Source: Heterocephalus glaber (Eukaryota > Chordata > Mammalia > Rodentia > Bathyergidae). Taken from it: a stretch of 64,000 nt of DNA. Under the pieces are notes generated by a model. It was not told the DNA's origin, did no database searches, and worked only from the letters and a program-made list of their open reading frames with translations. The stretch's first letter is position 1, and each line of letters opens with the position of its first letter. Made by a program: the position numbers and the translations under genes. The DNA lies in assembly GCF_000247695.1 (NCBI RefSeq), contig NW_004624743.1:4459624-4523623 (forward strand), in the 5' to 3' direction. Below, one piece after another: positions 24,200 through 36,464 of this stretch.

Positions 24200-24722
24200 T
24201 GTAAAGGTTCCAGGTGACAGAGCGATGCTATCCAGTAAGCCAGGCCCTTGCCTTGCCTCCGTGCTGTTTTTTCCACAGAATGTTCCTTTGCAGAAATACA
24301 ACAGTTTGTGCTACTGGGCAGGCTTCTACCCAGTGTATCAAAATGTTTTGTAACTGTTTGAAGTTCATGACCTCTCAGGAGTGTTCTGTTATTTCTGCCC
24401 CTCTCAGGCCCCCCTGCTTCAGCGAGCATGCTCACTCACTAGCCTTTCAGGAACTTTCTGAAACTCCACCCCCCTGCTTCAGTGAGCATGCTGCCTAGCC
24501 TAGACCCCCCTATATAAGGAGGCTCCCTGTTCTGGTCCAGTGCTCAGACTCAGGAGTATGAACTCCAGTTAGCTGCTGGCGGCTTACGTTTTTCTCCACC
24601 TCTTCAAGTGACCATGGGATTCTCAAGTCTTCAAATTGCAGTAACTGCAGTGCTGAGCTGTAACACTGGCTGTGCCTCAGAGTTCTGGTCACCAAGCTGT
24701 TCCGCTTTGCCACAACACAACA
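24200..24722 (+). mobile_element. Probable ERV-type solo LTR with TATA box and direct repeats
   Basis: The sequence has LTR architecture. A 24-base block containing CTGCTTCAG-GAGCATGCT is present twice exactly 60 bases apart (24409-24432 and 24469-24492, one mismatch). A TATATAA box follows at 24511-24517, then a GGCTCCCTGTTCTGG segment where initiation would be expected, and U5-like text with GGTCACCAAGCTGTTCC near the 3' end. No viral coding sequence accompanies it. Termini and target duplication were not resolved, so the limits are approximate. Orientation is plus, pointing away from EDIL3. Confidence 0.55.
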
Positions 24723-24724
24723 CG

Positions 24725-25429
24725 GGCACTTTATGCGCTTTACATTTATAGGACTCGTTTAACTCCTACTGAATTCATATATAGCCCTTTCAAAAGTGAA
24801 ATGTCAGACATGCTAAAAGACTACAGATTGTATTATAAAAGAAACAGAAGGGCGAAGGATCACTTTTGTCAAGAATCTTCTACCTCACCTGAAGTGCTAA
24901 GGGACCTTTTCTAATCCTCATGTTATCCAGCTTCCAGTTGTATGGCTTCTCCAAATATATCCTTAGAGTGCTGAAAATGAACCTCTGCATCACGGGAGGA
25001 TGCCACGCCCTAAATTGTTTTCTGCAGGCCTCCTTTTCCCCAAGATAGCAGTAAATTTCTGGGAAAAAAAACAATGTTTCATGGCCAAATAATTTTGGGA
25101 AGCATTGTACATTAAAGCTGCTTTTAGGAGATGCTTGATGAATGCCACCATATTAAACACTTTACGTGGTTTGTGATTAAGAGGCTTTCCCGGAAGTGTA
25201 TAACCCAGTCTTTGGCAAACTTTTCTCCTTCTCTTTGTCCCTGTTCCCCTTATCCTCCTCCTTCTCTCTTCTGTTACAGCAAGCTCTTCTAAGAACAGCT
25301 GTTAACATATTGCAGGATGCATGGTACAAGGAACAGCACTTGAAAACATTATCTTAAGACAGAACAAAATAGCAGAAAAACAAAAAGGAAACTATGGAAG
25401 GTTTCCTGCAATTGGCCGCAAACTGAATA
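24725..25429. other. Unassigned intergenic sequence
   Basis: No gene or recognisable repeat. Includes a T/C-rich stretch near 25225-25270. Confidence 0.4.
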
Positions 25430-25760
25430 TTTTTCTTCTTCCATAATTCATATACTGAAGCCCAAATCCCCAGTGTGATGCTACCTGGAGATACAGTTTG
25501 GAAAGACAGTTTGTCCAGAAGGGTGGTGCCCTTATCAGTGGGATTAGTGCCCTTAGAAGAAAAGATGCCAGAGAGATGATCACGTTCTGCTCTCTACCAT
25601 GTGCAGACTCAGTAAGGAGACAGCAACTATGAACCAGGAAACCTCACCAGACCCAAATCTGCCTGCACACGGATGTTAGCTTTCCCAAGTTCCGGCACTA
25701 TGAAAAGTAAATGTTGTTTAAACTACCTTTATGTAGTTATAGCAGCCCAAACGAAGATAG
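25430..25760 (+). mobile_element. MaLR solo LTR (MST/MLT1 style)
   Basis: Characteristic blocks in order: CATATACTGAAGCCCAAATC, CCCAGTGTGATG, GTGGGATTAGTGCCCTTAGA, CATGTGCAGACTCAGTAAGG, GAAACCTCACCAGACCCAAA, and the end TATAGCAGCCCAAACGAAGA. Ancient, no internal part. Confidence 0.8.
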
Positions 25761-25764
25761 TTTT

Positions 25765-26060
25765 TAAGGAATTAGCTCATTGGTTAGGAGTGTGGTTTCT
25801 GGGCCAGGGATTTAGCTCAGTGGTGCCACCGCCTGCCTCCCAAGTTGAAGGTCGGAAGTTGGATCCCCCAGTACCAAAATAAATAAATAAATAAAAAGAG
25901 TGTGGTTTCTGGAGCGCTCAGGTCCTACCTGAGTTGCCGACTGTTCCCACTTCTAGAACTCCTTTCACTGAAAGTCAGGTCCTTGCCAAGCCTCAGATTT
26001 CTCACTTGAAAAGTGGCCTTAGTAATGGTGTGGTATTCACAGTGGTAATTTGCAGTGCAT
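25765..26060 (+). mobile_element. MIR, split by a young SINE
   Basis: The left part (TGGTTAGGAGTGTGGTTTCT) and right part (GGAGCGCTCAGGTCCTACCT onward, then CCTTGCCAAGCCTCAGATTT) are continuous with MIR once the SINE at 25801-25897 and one copy of its target duplication are removed. Confidence 0.65.
25801..25897 (+). mobile_element. ID-like tRNA SINE inserted in MIR
   Basis: GGGCCAGGGATTTAGCTCAG opens it. The tail is (AAAT)n. A perfect 13-bp duplication (GAGTGTGGTTTCT) lies at 25788-25800 and 25898-25910. The B box is altered (GGAAGTTGGATCCCCC). Confidence 0.93.
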
Positions 26061-27599
26061 GGAGGGGAGCAAAGTGATGCCGATGGGAGACATGACCATA
26101 ATCATGTGCAGAACTTCTCTTGATAGTAATTGTCTCCATTCCCTATTTCCCACTCCTGTTCACTTACAACTCTGCCACTCACCTTTCAGTTTGACAAATT
26201 GTAAATAACACTAAATGCGGTATTTATCCCTGTAGCTATTGAGTGTTTTAAATAAGCTACATGCATTTGACCAAACTACACTCAGTACTACTATTAATTC
26301 AGTGGTGACAGATGGATTTCTGACCTATGGATCTGGGTGTTGTTTTAAACTGCCAAATGTGTAGAAATTTGTTTTTCAGCAGAAGAAAACTATTATAGTA
26401 GCTCACTGGTGTTATTCTCTTTTAGTGAGAAGTAAGGGAAGGATGTTAAGGTTAATTTCCTGTGGTCTTAAGTTAGTTTTGGAGACAGTACCTGAAACTG
26501 AGTCTGAACCCAGACCCCAGTGCACTCTTCTGCTGCTGATTATGAAGCATTCTCTGCACACGACGCCTGTAGAGCCTGAGCGCTGGCCTGATTCCAGGAG
26601 CTATTTCCATAACCATTGTGTTATGCCTGTTCCAATAGTGGTCTAACTTACCTTATTCATTTACATGTTCAATTTAAGTAACTATAATTGTCATTGTCAT
26701 TTATAGTACAATCTGCATTCTCTCTGAGCTTCTTGGTTTATGATTTTAGAATATACGTTGCTTGAATGTGGAGTTCTTAGAACATTTTTAAGTTCTCTAA
26801 AATATTTTCATAACTCATAACATTTCTTTCACTGCTCCCACAAGTACCAAGCTAATTCTTCTGACTTTCAGCTCCTACTAGTATCCCACCTGAAAGACAC
26901 TCTTACAAACCCTAATAGCTGACTTCATATCTCCTCTTAAGGCCTCTGCAAGTTACACTAGCACCACAAAATCATCGCTTCTTAGAATTACCAATGTTTT
27001 TCACCCTTTTTGGTTTGTTTCACTCATTCATTCTTATCTTTGAAAAGAATTATAAACATTTCTTGCTATATGAGTTACCACATGACTTAAATGTAGCTCA
27101 GTGTTTGCTTTTAAACTTCTTCATGAAGATTCTGTTGTGAATAAAAGAGGAAATTAATCTTCATGACTACACATTTTATAACATCCAGTATTTCACTTCT
27201 GATGAACTCATGGATGCTGCTTCCATCCAGAAAATGCACAGGGTTATTGAATAAGAGCTCACCTTTGCCTTCACAGTCTGACCCTGGTAAGAGTAATCTC
27301 TGATGCTTTTAATACTTTCCCTCTGGTGTTGCAGTGGAGCCATTTCATGACTTAGTTTTTAATCTTCCCAAATTATTTTTGAGTAATTGATACTTGCACA
27401 AAATAAAAGTTCAGGTTATAAAAGAGTGTACAGGGAGGTAAGTTGCTTTTCTAATGATATTTCCTCTTTATATATGCTTACCTCTCTCCCCAGGGCCAAA
27501 GGCTTGACATATGCATGCAAATAAACAGCACACACCTAACTATTGGCATATACGTGTGTGTACACGAGTGCAGAACATGTAGTGCATACTATGTACATT
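26061..27599. other. Unassigned intergenic sequence
   Basis: AT-rich; no gene, young repeat or strong structure recognised. Confidence 0.4.
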
Positions 27600-28450
27600 T
27601 GATTTTAAAAGTTTTAATTCTATAAACTTCCATCTTGCTTGTATGCACAAATTATTTCTTTTCAAAATTGTATCAAGGGCAGTATAGGATTCATGTAATG
27701 TAAGTCCCTTTTAATAGACTTGGGTTCTTTGCAATCCTTTAATATGGCAAGTATTTCAGTGAACACTTATTTTGTGCACATGTGCAAAATAAACTCATTA
27801 GGATTGGGTGCTTGAGATGGCATCATTAGTTCAGAATATATGTATGTAAACTGACGATGGATACGATAAAATTGTCATTCATAAAGTTGTATGAACTCAT
27901 CCTTCATCTAGTGCATCAAACACCCTGTTTCTCTAAATCAGTCCAACACAGTATCTTAGTGCTCTGGTTTAATCAACTGGTTAAGTGAAAATAATACTTC
28001 ATGCTTTTGGGTGTGAATTATAATGAGTAGGTTTGAACACCTTTTCACATGTGTAAAACTAATTTATATTTTCTTTATGTGAACCGGCATTTCATGCCTT
28101 TTGCTCTTTTTTATATTGGATTACTGACCTTTTTGTTATTGATTTGTAGGAGCTCTGTATATATTAAATAAATTAGTGTTGTGAGCTACATTTATGTCAA
28201 AAATGATCCAGCTGGAGTTTGTCCTTTAGCCTAGTTTGCAAGTGTTTTGTTTGATTTTACTGTGATGAACTGTATTATATTTGGGTGATGAAATTAACCC
28301 ATCTCTGCTTTATGATTTCTAGGTTTTGATTTTTGCTAAGATAGGCTCTTACTATTCTAAGCTTATAAAGATTTTATCTTATAATTTCTGATAAAAATTT
28401 TATGAGTATTAAGTTTTCATGAGTGGTTTACAACTCTAGGCCAACCCCAA
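27600..28450 (-). mobile_element. L1 fragment, antisense, old
   Basis: The plus strand carries reverse-complement L1 ORF2 text: TTTTTGTTATTGATTTGTAGGAGCTCTGTATA-like sequence at about 28131-28163, and downstream TGTTTTGTTTGATTTTACTG. Strongly diverged. Confidence 0.6.
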
Positions 28451-28694
28451 ATATTTGAAGAGGTAGTTTATATTTTACTTTTCCAAATTACAGATTAAGA
28501 CAAATGTACTTTTTGAATAAATCCCTATCTCCTTAGCTGACATGACCGGTAAACTCCACCCCTCAGTCACTCAGTATTTGTCTCTTCTGCTTGCTTTTAC
28601 AGACTGTAACATAATGTTAGCTACTTGGAAGTCACTGCAGGCCTCTTGTTTTAAAATTCTCTAGTAACTGATAAGTTGAAACTTTTCATCCACT

Positions 28695-28778
28695 TCTTTT
28701 TTTTTGGTACCAGGGATCGAACTCTGGTCCTTGCGCTTGCGGAGCGGGCAGCAGAACCACTGAGCTAAATCCCTGGTG
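28695..28778 (-). mobile_element. ID-like tRNA SINE
   Basis: On the minus strand: GGGATTTAGCTCAGTGGTTC, an intact B box (GTTCGATCCC), a GGTACC end and an A-tail. Flanking duplication not resolved. Confidence 0.92.
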
Positions 28779-28779
28779 T

Positions 28780-30149
28780 TCCCTAACAAATATGCACATA
28801 TTATTCCCAATGTGAACTTTTGAACATACCTTGCAGTTGAAAAAGGAGAATAACATGTTAGCACACCTATCTTGTATATAAGTTTCTATTGTGTTCTGAT
28901 GTGGTTTCTAGTCAGGTAAGTTTATCTGTTTATAAAAGTAACTAACTGCAAATTTTGCCTTGTGTAACTGGTTGCTATTTATTTACAAGAATGCTACTTC
29001 TGTGATCTTTTTCTGTGTGTGCACTAATGTTAAACCCATTCTATAGAAATTCTTTGATGTTTATATTACTTTTCAGTTGATACTTTTGGGTTTTCTAGAC
29101 AGACAGTTATGCAAAATGATATTTTTACCTCCTCTTTTAAACTTTTCATGCTATGTCTTTCTCCTATCCGGTTGTTAGGATTGGTATCACACAAATTCTA
29201 AGTAGACACACCTGCATCATTCCTCACGTGAACCTTCCGGGCCCTTTCCTCTGCAGAGCTGGGGCCTCTGGTCTCCTTGGTGAAGAGCACTTACTGTCGC
29301 CTTTTTATACATTCCAGCATTTGCTCAAAAACCCTAAGCATTCAAACAGATATCTTTCAGAAATGAAAACATTAATGTTAATCTAGAAAAAAATAGTGTT
29401 CATGGATGCTTAAGATAAAATAAAAAGTATGGCAGGATTGCACATCCAAATTCTGAGGTTACATTTGACAGAAACCTGGAATTCAGTCTCTTTTGGTTGG
29501 AAAGGTGGAAAATGATACCCTTTGCACCCACAGTAGATGTAAATATTTGAATATATAGTTATCTAAAGGAAAAACACTTTATGACAGTCTAAACAACCCT
29601 AAACTATTTTCCCTTTCATTTGGGTTTTGCTAGCGGTCGTATGTCTTTTCCTCTATTTATGGCTTTGCTGAAAGTTGAGTTGGTGATTTATTTATCTTAA
29701 ATATACAAGCCTTCCTATTTGATGCATCAAGCATCATAAGTGGATTAAATATAAAACTAAATGAAATCCTAAAAAATATTTATGCTATCCATAAATAAAT
29801 GTCAAAGATTATGAATAAATAAGATCCTCCAGGGTTTCCTTGCTTCAAAATGGGCTGCGGTTTTAGAAGTCTATCAATAAAAAATAATTTGTTCCACAAT
29901 CATGGTTTTCCTAAAAAAAGTGAGAAACTAGAAGTAGAATGAATATGGTATTTTGGCCTATATGATTTAAATTATGGTTTGTTTCTTCTACCATGGGGAG
30001 AAAAGCATGTAATACGGTGTTTGTAATATTAAGATAGATTCTATTACTTCTATCTGTAGGTAAAATTGTTTTAAAATGTTTTCTGACATACATAGCACTC
30101 AAATATTTCCTTAGAACACGATGTCACATATATCTCAGGCATATGTCAC
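28780..30149. other. Unassigned intergenic sequence
   Basis: AT-rich, no gene or clear repeat. The GC-richer patch at 29215-29290 lacks recognisable motifs. Confidence 0.4.
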
Positions 30150-30280
30150 ACATGTCTCATATGTCTTTTGCATGTGGGAAGGGAGGAGAATCAAGATGTG
30201 ATGCACATGTACCAACTCCCGTTATGAATGTCAACATTGTATACTGCAAACATGGACTACTAATGTTTCCTCCATGCATC
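30150..30280 (+). mobile_element. L1 3'-end fragment, sense
   Basis: The text around GCACATGTACCAACTCCC and CAAACATGGACTACTAATG parallels the 3' end of the L1 at 60725-61075 (CACATGCTCCAACTCCAC, CAAACATGGACTACTG), so both appear to be 3' UTR pieces of one L1 lineage. Confidence 0.5.
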
Positions 30281-30470
30281 TCTCCACAAGCCTTGTATCT
30301 ACATTGACTAGGTGGAGGAAATAGATATGGTCCTCACTATGAAGTCAGTGAGGCAACAGAGATGTAATTAGCTTAATAATTTCATATGGTACATGTATAT
30401 CAAAACATCACGTTGAGATACAATGTCTACAATTATTGTCAGTTGAAGAAATGTTGAATGTTTTGTTGGC

Positions 30471-30595
30471 TGTGTGTGTGCATGTGTGTATGTGTGCATG
30501 TATTTGTGTGTGTTTGTACATGTTCAAGGTTGAATGCAGAGTTTTCTGTTAGCATGTACTTACCCACTGAGCTAACCTCTGCAACCTAGTGACAC
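30471..30595 (-). mobile_element. (TG)n tract plus old ID-like SINE
   Basis: A TG-rich microsatellite (30471-30520) is followed by minus-strand ID-like text (plus strand: AAGGTTGAATGCAGAG, CCACTGAGCTAACCTCTGCA). Diverged. Confidence 0.5.
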
Positions 30596-30599
30596 TTTA

Positions 30600-33500
30600 T
30601 GTTTCAAAGCCACAATGGCCTTGTATATTTCTTGCTTCATGTAATCATCCTGTAGATTTTAATTCATAGGTAAAGTCTCAATTTCAAGAACAAAATTAAG
30701 AAGCATGATAAAAAGTACAATGTCCCAAAATTACATAATTGTCTCATTAAAATCTTGGACAATTCAGAATACATACATACTTTTCTTAAGAGTAGATAGA
30801 AGAATGCAACTTGATTTGTAAAATAATTAGTTGTGTTCAACATAACCAGATGGACTTTTTGAACTAAAAAGTTGTAAATAGTTAAAATCCATTATAATGT
30901 TGGCCTTCACTCATTTAATCATCCTCCAATTAAATGAAAAATCAAATTAATTTTCTATCGAACTGAACTATCAGTTACTTTACTTTGTAAGAAATACATT
31001 CTTGAGTGTTTGTCATAACATAATCTAATGAAATAAATCAACATGAATTTGAAAGTGGAAATTCAATTGAAAATCATTTTGGTTTAATAAATGTTGAGGA
31101 TTACTTTATCATTCAAATCAGGGACCAGTAAATTAAAAGTGCATCAAGAAAGAAGTCAGATATTTCTATAAACTTTTAACATGGCATTTGTCTTGCTGTA
31201 GATATAAAACACTTCTTCTTTCTTGTCTGTTTATGAGTAGGAGTCACCATAACAGGGTGAGCAGTAGAAATGTTTTCAGTCTTGCCTTTGATGGTCCCAC
31301 TCAGCACCAGCTGAAAACACCCTTATAATATTTTAACATTTTCCCTTCCTCTATTAAATAATGTGTCATTCTGGGTTGTCTGTCATCTGAGCCAGTGACT
31401 CAGTTCTGTCTAAGAATATGTCTGCGACTTTGATGATTGCAAAATTCAGGAAGTTTTCCCCTTAGAAAAGCCCAGCTTTTATCCCTAGAGCACAGGAGCG
31501 TAGAGAGAAGACTTAGAGCCAGATTGTGATAACCACAGGGAGTTGGTAAGCCCTTTACCTTTTATGTTTTTTAACTACGGGAAAATATCTCCTTGTAACT
31601 GCTTTGTAGTCTGCTATACTTTTTATTATTGTTGTATTTCTTTTAGCTCCTTAATTTTTAATTTTAGTTTTTTTCAAATGCAGGAGGAGAATTTGAGGAT
31701 TTTTCTGAACAGTTTACATTCCTAAGGAGGGAGACAGTCTTTTGCCTTCAAATGAGCTCTGTGAAATCCCTTTTAGTGTTGTAAAACATACCTCCTTAGT
31801 CTCAGATGGTACCTTTGCCTTAAAACTCAGACTTGAGGATGAAGTGGAGAGTGAAGAACTTAAACCTCTGCTGCTTGCAGTCTCTGGATGTCTGCCGAGC
31901 AGTAAGCATCAACTCACAGACAGGGTGAGTAAAAGCTACAGTACTGTTGCTTAGTAATTTCTCAGCACAATCAGTCCTTCAGAAATGAATTCATGAATTA
32001 AAGATAATTTTCTGACAGTAGCCAAGGTTGCCTTAGTCCATAGTACAGGATGAAAAGGAAATCAGAAATCATCCTAATTCCTTTCTAGAAATACCCATCT
32101 TACGTATTTTACAAGCTGCAAATGTTCTAGAATAATTTTCACTTACTTTTGAGTTTTTAAACACATTTTTCCTTGCACATTTTTATCCTTCTTTCAGCCA
32201 TATCAGACTTATTTCTGCCCTGGTCAAGCATTTAGCAAATTTGCTGGTTTGAAATGTCGTATTTTTAAATATTAAGTTTTGATACAAACTTGAAACCTTA
32301 CATACTGTTCCATTGTATCTTCTGTCTCCTCTATTACTGTTTTAATCTCTAGTTTTTAAAATATTAATCAGGTTAAGAAGCTCTCCATTGATATCTTCCT
32401 AGCTATACTTTCATACTTACTCTAGTAGTTGAACTTAGACTTTTTTTCTAAAATTAAAATGGATCCAATTAAATATTGAATGGGTTCATTTTATCCATAA
32501 GGATAAATTTGCAAATAGCTTTTACATTTGCAGAATTATTTTATTTGATCCGAGTATGTCTTCCCATGTATGGGTCCTGGCAACACACTTTAATGAAATC
32601 TCTCCCCCACTCTGTGGTTGTCATATGCTTCACACTTTGTTTTTCTGGAGGGTAGTACCGTTTTGCCATTGTTTTCTAAGTGACTTTTCAATGAATTCGA
32701 AAGTTACTGAGTTATATATAACTTGTCAGCCTCCAAAGTTCTTTGATAATACAAGTCATGATGAACACATTTTTTCTTGCAAATAAACTTACATGCAAAT
32801 GATTTATTTCTTCCTTTTGTGTCTGCTTATGGAAATATATTTTATACACTTTTCTAGCTGGACTGTCTAGCATTTCCAAAGAAATCTAAATACTCCCATT
32901 TGCGTGAGCTTCCGGTGGCATTCTAGACCAACAACAGTGTCACAGGTACTCAATCCGGGCAGCCCACAGAAGTGCACCCAAATTGGCTTGTTGGGCCTCT
33001 GACAGGCACCTGCTAAGCACCCAGAGCTACACAGGAAGACACTTCTTACCTTTCTAAATAAGACCCTTTAAAGAATAGTTAAGTCTGATTCTAACAAGTC
33101 TGACAGAGGAAGTTTATTTCTAGGTTGATTTTTGTCTACTCCTTAAAAACAGTCAAAATTGAGAGAAAAATAGGAGGAAAAAAATACAAAGCCATATTCC
33201 CAGGAAAGACAGTGAGAAAGGCTCTTCTCTATGGCTAAGCTTGTCTGGATGGAGGGCTGCTGACATCCAGGTAACTGCGCACAGCTGTAGCGAGTGCAGA
33301 CTTGGGGTGGGAGAATTTGGGGTGGTGGGGAGAGCCAGCCTGGTCTCAGGAGGGGCTGGACCAGCGCTCTGCAGGAGTGAGGAAGCCGTCCATCTGAATG
33401 ACACATTCCGAGGAGCAGAGAGCTCAGTGTCATTGACCACAACCATGAGGAAAATTATTTTTAACAAGTACAAGTTGAGAATATTGTCTGCTTTTCATTT

Positions 33501-33939
33501 GTATTCTGAAATTTTTAGACTTTACTCTCTTGTGCCATTAAACTTTACACAACAAATCTCTATTAAGCATTTTTGCAAGCAGGAAAGTTGGTTGTCTACT
33601 ACAGTTTATTTTTATGTTTACTTCATTGTCAGTGTGGGTGTGAGGTGAAGTTGGATTCTCCAAATCAAAGTGGTCAAATATATTATAGATCAATGCCTTA
33701 GAATAAGTGAGGTGCTCTTTTTACATAGACCAGAGTCACTATATAAAAATCACAACAACCTGAGTGGTCTAAACAATATATCATTATATCCATTTTTTTT
33801 CTTGTAACATTACCTAATAAAATATTTATCAATTAACTTTTCCGGTCAGTCTGTCTCTTTGGAGAATTGGACAATGAATTTTGTCATACCTTGAAGTTAA
33901 ACCCATGATAAGCATTACCAGCTGCTTAGTTGGTTGGTT
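30600..33939. other. Unassigned intergenic sequence
   Basis: No gene recognised. 33240-33440 is a locally GC-rich patch with overlapping open frames on both strands but no domain, splice or codon pattern that supports an exon. Confidence 0.4.
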
Positions 33940-34250
33940 CATATTATAAGGGATTGGTTCCAGGAACCCCATGGATACTAAAGTCCATTGGTGCTCAGGT
34001 TCATTAATAAAATGCCGCAGCTTTTTCATAGTACCTGTACACACCCTCCTGTATACTTTCAGTCATCTCTAGGCTACTTATAATACCTAGCACAATGTAA
34101 TGCTATGCAAATAGCTGTTCTCATGTATTATTTAGAGAATAACGACAACAAATAGTCTATACATGTTCAGTACAGTTGCAAATTTTCCCTAAATATTTCC
34201 AATCCACAGTTAATTGAACCTGGGGATATAGAACTTGTGGGTAAATAGGA
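33940..34250 (+). mobile_element. Tigger/MER2-like DNA transposon fossil
   Basis: Blocks match the non-autonomous Tigger family in order: GATTGGTTCCAGGAACCCCA, GGATACTAAAGTCCATTGGT, ACTTATAATACCTAGCACAA, TACATGTTCAGTACAG, TTGAACCTGGGGATATAGAA. A TcMar-type cut-and-paste relic without transposase. Confidence 0.75.
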
Positions 34251-34859
34251 CAACTCTGTTTTCTCCTTGGCATTTGGGGTAGGTTAAATGCTAAAGTGTA
34301 CTTTGCTTTACTGGTGTTACTGTACAGCACAAATAGTCCAGTGATATTAGATTCACAAATCCACCTGGGTATGCTTCCATCTCCTCATATGCAACTTACA
34401 CCTCATGTGCTTCCATCTCCTCACACAAAATGCTGGCTCGCTACTGCTACATGTCTAGGTGAACTCAACAAATGTTGGAACCCTTTTAATTTCAGACAGC
34501 AGTGACAACAGCTCCCTAGAGAGACCAGAGCCCATGTCAATCCTGAGAGATCTTCCCCATGAATATCTATCTAATCTATTCTTTAAAATAAAAACTTTCA
34601 CTAAATGCTTACTGTGCTGACACAAGGCACATGCAGGGATGAAGAGGATGGAGTAGAAGACAGTAAGAGTGGCACAATTTGGAAAATATGTGCACAATCA
34701 GGTGGGAATGGCAGCTGTCCAACTCTACCCAGGCTTTGCCTTGTGGAGTCGTGGGTCCATTGTTCTTGGACTCTAATTTTTTAAAACCTTAAATTAATAT
34801 TGCAGATTTTATGGTGCAAATATAAAAACATTTATGGTAATCAAATAAAAGAACTTCTT

Positions 34860-35412
34860 AATTTAAAAATTTTTAAATTTTATTAGTACATGTTTGCAAA
34901 CATGGCTACATTCCTTGTGAGAAATTGCTACATGTGCCTAACTCTTTTAATTCTTTATCCCCTTTCCCTCCCCTCCATCCACCCTACCTTCATTGCTTGT
35001 TCAAATTTCCTTTGCAAAAGATGTATCACCCTATTTCCTATTATCTCCCCTACTTTGCTCATTAATTTACTTATATATCGCTTATACATTGCTTATTAGT
35101 TTATTTATATATATTTTCTCAAGTAAGAGAAAACCTACCATATTTATGTTTGTGTGTCTGATTTATTTGACTTAACATGACAGTCTCAAATTATACCCAT
35201 TTTTCTACAAACGACTCAAGTTTATCCACCTTAATCACAGACCTAGACTCCACTGTGTTTAAATTGATTTTATCAATTTCTTTGTTGATGGACGTATTGG
35301 TCATTTCCAAGATTTAACTATTATGAGTTGTGCTTCTATAAAGTGTACCTCTAGTATTTGTCTATTTTTTTAATAAAGTGTACTTCTGGTATTTGTCTTT
35401 TTTTAAATAAAA
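34860..35412 (-). mobile_element. L1 3' end, antisense
   Basis: The plus strand carries the reverse complement of the L1 3' region: a C/T-rich CCCTTTCCCTCCCCTCCATC block, then CTGATTTATTTGACTTAACA, TCTACAAACGACTCAAG and TTGTTGATGGACGTATTGGT. It ends in a local tandem duplication (35338-35412). Confidence 0.75.
35338..35412 (+). repeat. Tandem duplication, period about 38 bases
   Basis: ATAAAGTGTACCTCTAGTAT and ATAAAGTGTACTTCTGGTAT, each followed by TTGTCT and a T-run, occur back to back, a small duplication inside the L1 fragment. Confidence 0.8.
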
Positions 35413-35854
35413 AGATTTTCCATTGGAGTCATTGACAACAACTGAAAGTTGATTGAAAAGCTAATTATCTTTTCTAGTAAATCACATAACAAAAAATCAG
35501 TGTTAGTATTTAATTTGAGACAAGAACATTTTAAAAAGCAAAAATAATGAAAGAAAAGCAAGATTAATTTCTGTGTATACAAAATGAAAAAGACATAAAA
35601 ATCAGAAAAGGAATTAAAAGAAAATCATCAAGATATGAATACTTCCCCTTGATAACTGACTCATATTTTACAAGTGAGAACATAAATTGCTCCCACTTTT
35701 CTAAGAAATAATTTGGCACCATGTGTGGGGGGGATCCTAAAAGTTAACTTTGTCCTAATAAATAATTTCTGTAAGTTTAGATGAAGCAGAACTTTTGGCA
35801 TAGTTTTATATATAATTAAGATTCAGTGATGAGTGATAATTCCAGAAAAATTAC

Positions 35855-35928
35855 TACATTAAATATATTTACCATATCAATTTTTACATCAAATATATTT
35901 ACCATATCATTTGTTACATCAAATATTA
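35855..35928 (+). repeat. Tandem repeat, period 30, about 2.5 copies
   Basis: TACATYAAATATATTTACCA starts at 35855 and 35885, and a partial third copy starts at 35915. The spacing is exactly 30. Confidence 0.9.
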
Positions 35929-36378
35929 GAAACATTAAATGTCCAACCTAAAAGATAAGTAATCTTGACTAATTCTAAAAAAACATTTTATGTTCTTTAC
36001 AGTATGATGATTTTGATTAATTTCTTAGATATAAGGCAAATGTTTTTTAAATACTAAAACACCCATAATCTACTACTACTTTTTAATTATTGCTCAAATT
36101 TCAGATATACTTTTCAAGAGTATTTCTTAAATCTTGAGCAGAATACATGAATTTGTCTATAATACCTCTCCTCCCTTTGTTACTGTTATCCTTTTTTCCT
36201 TGTTTTTCATTATACATTAAACAATGTCATGATGTATTTTGATTTAGTTTATATGTACAGGGTGTATGAGTGTATATACATACTTATCCATATAAATGGT
36301 TACACAGTGCATGCTTTTACATATATTTATATCTAGCTATCTAGATGGTACATAGCTAGATTGTTGGGGTGTGTGGGG

Positions 36379-36462
36379 GGGTGTGGTGCTTGGCATTGAA
36401 TCCAGCCCTTCACTCAGGCTAGGCATGTACCCTAACACTGTGCTACACCCAAACCCTAGGAT
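36379..36462 (-). mobile_element. Old ID-like SINE
   Basis: On the minus strand: GTGTAGCACAGTGTTAGGGT, CATGCCTAGCCTGAG, GATTCAATGCCAAGCACCAC. This is canonical ID style rather than the young family's style. Confidence 0.6.
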
Positions 36463-36464
36463 TC

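Noticed and set aside
24200..24722. Complete endogenous retrovirus
   Set aside because: Only LTR-like features were seen; no second LTR, primer-binding site or coding region lies beside it.
33143..33648. Overlapping 98-135 codon frames in a GC-richer patch
   Set aside because: Several frames on both strands are equally open, with no domain, start context or splice pattern to favour one; probably an unrecognised old repeat or plain intergenic DNA.
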